From Hafnia paralvei ATCC 29927 (GTDB lineage Bacteria > Pseudomonadota > Gammaproteobacteria > Enterobacterales > Enterobacteriaceae), in contig NZ_LXET01000012.1 of NCBI RefSeq assembly GCF_001655005.1, positions 1 to 9,504 on the forward strand: 9,504 nucleotides of DNA. Reading direction: 5' to 3'. The number at the start of each line of letters is the position of its first letter. Positions within the stretch are counted from its first letter, which is position 1. Shown here in pieces: positions 5,603-9,504 of this stretch. The position numbers and the translations under genes are program-made. Under the pieces are notes generated by a model. That model searched no databases, was not told where the DNA came from, and worked only from the letters and a program-made list of their open reading frames with translations.

Positions 5603-6709
5603 ATGAGTGGCAGCCAAACCCTAGTTGTAAAACTAGGTACCAGCGTACTGACCGGCGGTTCGCGCCGTCTAAACCGTGCCCATATCGTGGAACTCGTTCG
5701 CCAGTGTGCTCAACAGCATGCGGCGGGGCATCGTATTGTGATTGTAACCTCCGGTGCGATTGCCGCTGGACGTGAGCATTTGGGCTACCCCGAGCTCCCC
5801 GCAACGATTGCCTCAAAACAGTTGCTGGCTGCCGTAGGACAGAGCCGTTTGATTCAATTGTGGGAACAGCTCTTCTCCATTTACGGTATTCATATCGGGC
5901 AAATGTTGCTGACGCGCGCCGATTTGGAAGATCGTGAGCGTTTTCTGAATGCGCGTGACACTCTGCATGCCCTGATGGACAATCGAATCGTTCCTGTTAT
6001 CAACGAAAATGATGCGGTCGCCACCGCGGAAATTAAAGTTGGTGATAACGACAACCTTTCCGCGCTTGCGGCAATTTTAGCGGGTGCAGACAAACTATTA
6101 CTGTTAACCGATCAGGCTGGATTATTTACCGCCGATCCTCGCCATAACCCAACGGCTGAACTTATCCGTGAAGTCACTAGCATCGATGATGCACTGCGCG
6201 GTATTGCAGGTGATAGTGTATCGGGCCTCGGTACGGGCGGTATGACGACTAAATTGCAGGCTGCCGACGTGGCGTGTCGCGCTGGTATTGACGTGATTAT
6301 TGCCGCGGGGAGCAAACCGGGCGTAGTCGGAGACGTCATTGAGGGTGTTTCCGTTGGGACTCGTTTCCATGCGTTGGAAACACCGTTGGAAAATCGTAAG
6401 CGCTGGATCTTTGGTGCGCCACCGGCGGGCGAGATCACCGTGGATGACGGTGCCGTTTCAGCTATTTTGGAGCGTGGAAGCTCACTGCTGCCAAAAGGGA
6501 TCCGTGAAGTCAGCGGCGATTTTTCGCGTGGTGAAGTGATCCGTATCCGTAATTTAGAAGGGCGCGATCTTGCCCATGGTGTAAGCCGCTACAACAGCGA
6601 TGCATTGCGCATGATTGCTGGTCATCATTCCCAACAGATTAGCGGCGTACTGGGCTATGAATATGGTCCAGTCGCGGTACATCGCGACGATATGATCGTG
6701 AGCATATGA
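5603..6709 (+). CDS. proB: glutamate 5-kinase
   Basis: ProB phosphorylates L-glutamate with ATP to gamma-glutamyl phosphate, the first and feedback-controlled step of proline synthesis; the unstable product is passed to ProA. The product is 368 residues (E. coli 367). An amino-acid-kinase domain (1 to about 255) carries VVKLGTSVLTGG near the N-terminus, VTSGAIAAGR (48-57), NENDAVATAEIKVGDNDN (134-151) and SGLGTGGMTTKLQAA. A C-terminal PUA domain follows (about 275-355; GEITVDDGA, LLPKGI). D107 and E143, where substitutions in E. coli relieve proline feedback inhibition, are unchanged, so normal proline inhibition is predicted. The start at 5603 follows the homologue. The upstream region has only a purine-rich AAAAAGA, a weak ribosome binding site. 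The last codons lie in a 14-bp tandem duplication, and the stop is 20 bases before the proA start. Confidence 0.97.
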   Translation: MSGSQTLVVKLGTSVLTGGSRRLNRAHIVELVRQCAQQHAAGHRIVIVTSGAIAAGREHLGYPELPATIASKQLLAAVGQSRLIQLWEQLFSIYGIHIGQMLLTRADLEDRERFLNARDTLHALMDNRIVPVINENDAVATAEIKVGDNDNLSALAAILAGADKLLLLTDQAGLFTADPRHNPTAELIREVTSIDDALRGIAGDSVSGLGTGGMTTKLQAADVACRAGIDVIIAAGSKPGVVGDVIEGVSVGTRFHALETPLENRKRWIFGAPPAGEITVDDGAVSAILERGSSLLPKGIREVSGDFSRGEVIRIRNLEGRDLAHGVSRYNSDALRMIAGHHSQQISGVLGYEYGPVAVHRDDMIVSI

Positions 6710-6717
6710 TCGTGAGT
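6690..6717. repeat. 14-bp tandem duplication across the proB stop
   Basis: ATATGATCGTGAGC (6690-6703) is followed directly by ATATGATCGTGAGT (6704-6717), 13 of 14 bases identical. The proB TGA stop (6707-6709) lies in the second copy. The first copy is read in the proB frame and the second in the proA frame. Removing one copy would join proB and proA in one open frame. Confidence 0.85.
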
Positions 6718-6718
6718 G

Positions 6719-6724
6719 AAGGAG
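6719..6724 (+). promoter_or_regulatory. proA ribosome binding site
   Basis: AAGGAG lies five bases before the ATG at 6730 and fixes this as the proA start. The in-frame ATG at 6706, which overlaps the proB stop as ATGA, has no comparable site. Confidence 0.8.
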
Positions 6725-6729
6725 CTACC

Positions 6730-7983
6730 ATGTTAGAAGAAATGGGTAAGGCCGCTAAACGCGCATCCTACCACTTAGCCGTTCTTAGCTCGGCACAGAA
6801 AAATCAGGCGTTGGCGCTGATTGCTGATTACCTTGAACAAGATAGTGAATCTATTCTACAAGCCAATCAGATGGACGTTCAGCAGGCACGTGAAAATGGT
6901 CTGAGCGAGGCGATGTTAGACCGTCTACAACTGACTCAGAGTCGTTTGGAAGGCATTGCTAACGATGTGCGTCAGGTATGCAATCTGACCGATCCGGTTG
7001 GCAAAGTAATTGATGGCAGCGTGCTGGACAGTGGTTTGAATCTGGAACGTCGTCGTGTGCCGTTAGGTGTGGTTGGTGTGATTTATGAAGCTCGGCCTAA
7101 CGTTACCGTGGATACCGCGGCACTGTGCCTGAAAACCGGTAATGCGGTGATCCTACGCGGCGGTAAAGAAACACATCGTACCAATCAGGCAACGGTAAAA
7201 GTGATCCAACGCGCACTGGAGAAAGCCGGTTTGCCGAGCGATGCCGTTCAAGCGATTGAAAGTCCCGACCGAGCGTTAGTTACAGAGTTGCTCAAGCTGG
7301 ATCGTTACGTTGATATGCTGATCCCTCGCGGTGGAGCAGGGTTACATAAGCTGTGTCGCGAACAGTCGACAATCCCAGTGATTACCGGCGGTATTGGGGT
7401 GTGCCATATCTATGTCGATCAGGGAATGGACGTTGAACAGGCATTGAAAATTATCGTGAATGCCAAAACCCAGCGCCCAAGCACCTGCAATACAGTCGAG
7501 ACGTTACTGGTGAATCAGCATGATGCATCGCAGTTCCTGCCAGCGTTAAGCCAACGTATGCAGGACGTTGGTGTGTCACTGCACGCTTGCCCACGAGCAT
7601 TACCGCTGTTGAGCCAAGGACCAGCACCGGTTAAGCCAGTGCAAGAGGTCGAGCTAAATGATGAATGGCTGTCGCTGGATCTGAATGTCGTCGTGGTTGA
7701 AGGATTAGACGGTGCCATTGAGCATATTCGCGAACATGGGACTCAGCATTCAGACGCTATCTTGACGCGTAATATGCACAGTGCCGATCGCTTCGTGCGT
7801 GAGGTCGATTCTTCTGCTGTATATGTCAATGCCAGCACCCGTTTCACCGATGGCGGCCAGTTTGGTCTTGGTGCTGAAGTGGCCGTGAGCACGCAGAAAC
7901 TCCATGCCCGTGGCCCAATGGGGTTAGAAGCTTTAACCACCTATAAGTGGATTGGCTATGGTGATGATTTAGTGCGTAGCTAA
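6730..7983 (+). CDS. proA: glutamate-5-semialdehyde dehydrogenase (gamma-glutamyl phosphate reductase)
   Basis: ProA reduces gamma-glutamyl phosphate with NADPH to glutamate 5-semialdehyde, which cyclises to pyrroline-5-carboxylate for ProC; it acts in the cytosol next to ProB. The product has 417 residues, exactly the E. coli length. It is an aldehyde-dehydrogenase-fold enzyme: RRVPLGVVGVIYEARPNVTV begins the cofactor domain, with GNAVILRGGKE (nucleotide contact) and LIPRGGAGLH. The catalytic cysteine is C253 in RPSTCNTVETLL, and the C-terminal STRFTDGGQFGLGAEVAVST segment is intact. The start at 6730 gives MLEEMGKAAK as in E. coli. It is co-transcribed with proB, 20 bases downstream, probably with translational coupling. 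A hairpin terminator follows 16 bases after the stop. Confidence 0.97.
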   Translation: MLEEMGKAAKRASYHLAVLSSAQKNQALALIADYLEQDSESILQANQMDVQQARENGLSEAMLDRLQLTQSRLEGIANDVRQVCNLTDPVGKVIDGSVLDSGLNLERRRVPLGVVGVIYEARPNVTVDTAALCLKTGNAVILRGGKETHRTNQATVKVIQRALEKAGLPSDAVQAIESPDRALVTELLKLDRYVDMLIPRGGAGLHKLCREQSTIPVITGGIGVCHIYVDQGMDVEQALKIIVNAKTQRPSTCNTVETLLVNQHDASQFLPALSQRMQDVGVSLHACPRALPLLSQGPAPVKPVQEVELNDEWLSLDLNVVVVEGLDGAIEHIREHGTQHSDAILTRNMHSADRFVREVDSSAVYVNASTRFTDGGQFGLGAEVAVSTQKLHARGPMGLEALTTYKWIGYGDDLVRS

Positions 7984-7999
7984 ATATTCAGCCAAAGTG

Positions 8000-8027
8000 A
8001 AAACGGCGCTTTGTGCGCCGTTTTTTT
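8000..8027 (+). terminator. intrinsic terminator of proBA
   Basis: Stem CGGCGC (8004-8009) / GCGCCG (8015-8020) with a 5-base loop TTTGT, followed by seven T. Four A precede the stem, so it may also stop weakly on the opposite strand, where the convergent gene ends at 8031. Confidence 0.92.
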
Positions 8028-8030
8028 GAT

Positions 8031-9062
8031 CTACTCAGCGACTTTAATAATCAACTTACCAAAGTTTTTCCCGCTCAATAATCCTTGGAATGCGGTGATG
8101 CTGTTCTCTAACCCGTCTACAACATCTTCTTTAAAAACAATTTTTCCCTGAGCCAACCATGTACTCATTTGGGCATAAAACTCAGGGTAACGATCGCCGT
8201 AATCCTGCGAAATAATAAAGCCTTCAACCCGCATACGTTTCTTTAGAATGGTCGACATTAATAACGGCAACCGATCTTGCTGGTGGTCGCTATGATGTCC
8301 GTTATATTGGCTGATCATGCCGCATACGGGAATGCGTGCTTTGGTATTTAGCAGCGGAAGAACGGCGTCAAACACGGCTCCGCCTACGTTTTCATAATAC
8401 ACATCGATGCCTTTGTCACAGGCTTGTTTAAGCTGATGGGCGAAATCAGCGGCTCGATGGTCTATACATACGTCAAAGCCCAGTTTTTCAACGGCATAGC
8501 GACATTTCTCTACGCCGCCAGCAATGCCGACTGTACGGCATCCTCGCAGTTTCGCAACTTGACCGACGACAGAACCGACAGCGCCCGTTGCTGCGGCAAC
8601 CACCACGGTTTCTCCCGCTTGTGGATTACCGATATCGGTTAATCCCATATAGCCCGTAAAACCGGGCATACCCAGCAAACCTAAAGCATAAGAGGGATGC
8701 GCCATATTCGCGTCTAGCTTTTGTAGGCCCTCACCATCAGAGAGCGCATAGTCTTGCCAGCCGGTGTAGGCTAAAACTAGATCGCCTGCTTGATAATCTG
8801 GGTGCTGCGATTGCTCCACGCGACATACGGTACCGCCGCAGATAACATCACCAATCGCGAGTGGGGGAGAATAGGAGGGAACGTCATCTAAACGGCCACG
8901 GACATAGGGATCTAAAGAAAGATAGAGCGTACGCAGCAACACCTGACCCTGTTCCGGTTCTGGCTGGGCGACTTTCTCTAAGCGAAAATCCTGATCGCTG
9001 GGCATTCCCTGAGGGCGTTGCGCCAACACATAACGGCGATTAATGCGAGATGAGATAGACAT
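8031..9062 (-). CDS. curA: NADP-dependent oxidoreductase, CurA/YncB family (MDR superfamily)
   Basis: This is a 343-residue zinc-independent medium-chain reductase of the leukotriene B4 12-hydroxydehydrogenase/CurA group, which uses NADPH to reduce the double bond of enones and enals; E. coli CurA reduces curcumin. Similarity to E. coli CurA (YncB) as remembered runs the whole length: LYLSLDPYVRGR (46-57), LGLLGMPGFTGYMGL, the dinucleotide-binding AATGAVG (157-163) with IAGG (180-183) and K186, GIDVYYENVGG, PLLNTKARIPVCG, and C-terminal GKNFGKLIIKV. The Cys/His zinc ligands of alcohol dehydrogenases are absent. The start at 9062 has GGAG six bases upstream. In E. coli curA is elsewhere on the map, while here it lies between proA and thrW. 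The symbol is by similarity; it could be a paralogue with another substrate. Confidence 0.85.
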   Translation of the reverse strand: MSISSRINRRYVLAQRPQGMPSDQDFRLEKVAQPEPEQGQVLLRTLYLSLDPYVRGRLDDVPSYSPPLAIGDVICGGTVCRVEQSQHPDYQAGDLVLAYTGWQDYALSDGEGLQKLDANMAHPSYALGLLGMPGFTGYMGLTDIGNPQAGETVVVAAATGAVGSVVGQVAKLRGCRTVGIAGGVEKCRYAVEKLGFDVCIDHRAADFAHQLKQACDKGIDVYYENVGGAVFDAVLPLLNTKARIPVCGMISQYNGHHSDHQQDRLPLLMSTILKKRMRVEGFIISQDYGDRYPEFYAQMSTWLAQGKIVFKEDVVDGLENSITAFQGLLSGKNFGKLIIKVAE

Positions 9063-9090
9063 AACAGGCTCCGTAACAAGTGAACGGTCA

Positions 9091-9113
9091 TTCCATTATT
9101 TTGCATAATGGAA
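9091..9113. promoter_or_regulatory. operator-like palindrome upstream of the curA-like gene
   Basis: TTCCATTAT (9091-9099) and ATAATGGAA (9105-9113) are perfect inverted copies around a five-base spacer, 29-51 bases before the start of the minus-strand gene. There is no T tract, so it is not a terminator. Symmetry, size and place fit a dimeric repressor site of the TetR or MarR type. No regulator gene is present in the window and no clear -35/-10 was found, so operator function is inferred. Confidence 0.5.
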
Positions 9114-9253
9114 ACTTCTTCCAGCCTAACGAAAAATCGCAGTATGTGATGTCGTTTGTGTGCGGCTTCATATGATTTTTGGATATAAACAATACCCTTA
9201 AGAACGAAATAGGTTGGAGTGTTGATTAAATCGTCATACGAAACCGGATGCCC

Positions 9254-9282
9254 TTGACGCTGCTAGATAATTTCACTATCGT
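9254..9282 (+). promoter_or_regulatory. candidate thrW promoter
   Basis: TTGACG (9254-9259), five of six consensus bases, is 17 bases from TATCGT (9277-9282), four of six. The expected start near 9289 gives a short leader of about 37 bases before the tRNA. No other good pair is seen between the curA-like gene and the tRNA. Confidence 0.55.
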
Positions 9283-9325
9283 AATTTCCGCACTTCGGGT
9301 TATACCCAGCAAAATTTCTCCCTGT

Positions 9326-9401
9326 GCCGATATAGCTCAGTTGGTAGAGCAGCGCATTCGTAATGCGAAGGTCGTAGGTTCGACTCCTATTATCGGCACC
9401 A
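9326..9401 (+). tRNA. thrW: tRNA-Thr (anticodon CGU)
   Basis: A complete 76-base cloverleaf: acceptor stem GCCGATA/TATCGGC, D stem GCTC/GAGC, the anticodon loop TTCGTAA with CGT at 9359-9361 (reads ACG threonine codons), the GGTTCGACTCC T-loop region and an encoded CCA at 9399-9401. The anticodon stem is closed by a G-A mismatch at its outermost pair. The gene lies downstream of proBA as in E. coli, where thrW is the attachment site used by the CP4-6 prophage. Confidence 0.97.
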
Positions 9402-9504
9402 TTTCAAAATCCCCTCAAATCTACCGAAATCAACTCAAAGCCCGTATGTTGCGGTTTCTGGCCGGTATTATCTCCTGTTATCAACTGGACTTAACAGGAA
9501 TCAA
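9402..9504. other. region 3' of thrW, possible edge of an integrated element
   Basis: There is no gene in the last 103 bases. The DNA is AT-rich with scattered TCAA motifs (ATCAACT at 9429-9435 and again at 9480-9486, AATCAA at 9499-9504) and an inverted repeat near the end. Such composition is common between a tRNA attachment core and an integrase gene, and the E. coli thrW locus carries a prophage here. No integrase start is visible before the window ends, so this remains an inference. Confidence 0.35.
9473..9499. repeat. 8-bp-arm inverted repeat downstream of thrW
   Basis: TCCTGTTA (9473-9480) and TAACAGGA (9492-9499) are perfect inverted copies with an 11-base spacer. No T tract follows within the window, so a terminator is unlikely. 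It could be a protein-binding site of an integrative element. Confidence 0.55.

Noticed and set aside
6706..6729. proA start at the ATG overlapping the proB stop
   Set aside because: Adds eight unmatched residues and lacks a good ribosome binding site, whereas AAGGAG precedes 6730.
9297..9307. Small dyad GGGT-TAT-ACCC just before thrW
   Set aside because: Four-base arms are too short to distinguish from chance.

Overview
The window is a stretch of enterobacterial core chromosome. Seven proteins and one tRNA are recognisable as close relatives of the Escherichia coli genes dinB, pepD, gpt, frsA, crl, proB, proA and thrW, in nearly the E. coli map order. An eighth protein is a CurA/YncB-type oxidoreductase. 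The sequences clearly differ from E. coli (for example in the second half of Crl and in PepD), phoE is absent between crl and proB, and a curA-like gene lies between proA and thrW. This suggests a non-Escherichia member of Enterobacterales; Hafnia or a relative is a guess from memory, not something shown here.

Layout. Bases 1-270 hold no credible gene but carry two families of short tandem repeats (17-bp and 38-bp periods). They lead into a near-consensus LexA box and dinB (+, 312-1373). dinB and pepD (-, 1433-2893) converge on a shared bidirectional hairpin terminator. pepD and gpt (+, 3150-3608) diverge from a roughly 250-bp control region. gpt ends in a strong terminator, then come frsA (+, 3779-5026) and crl (+, 5087-5488), then proB (+, 5603-6709) and proA (+, 6730-7983). 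proA is separated by a terminator from the convergent curA-like gene (-, 8031-9062). tRNA-Thr(CGU), thrW, lies at 9326-9401 with its own likely promoter. The last 100 bases after the tRNA look like the place where an integrative element could begin, but no integrase is visible.

Roles. dinB is SOS-controlled translesion polymerase IV. pepD and gpt serve dipeptide and purine salvage. frsA and crl touch central metabolism control and sigma-S holoenzyme formation. proB and proA are the first two steps of proline synthesis. These genes share a neighbourhood rather than a pathway, except proBA.

No clearly new multi-gene system is present. The most interesting details are: the 38-bp repeat block upstream of the SOS promoter; a 14-bp tandem duplication at the proB/proA junction whose removal would fuse the two genes in frame; a 10-bp-arm palindrome in front of proB; a 9-bp-arm palindrome in front of the curA-like gene; and the tRNA-Thr 3' end as a potential attachment site at the right edge. 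The promoter, operator and attachment-site calls are inferences from motif inspection.
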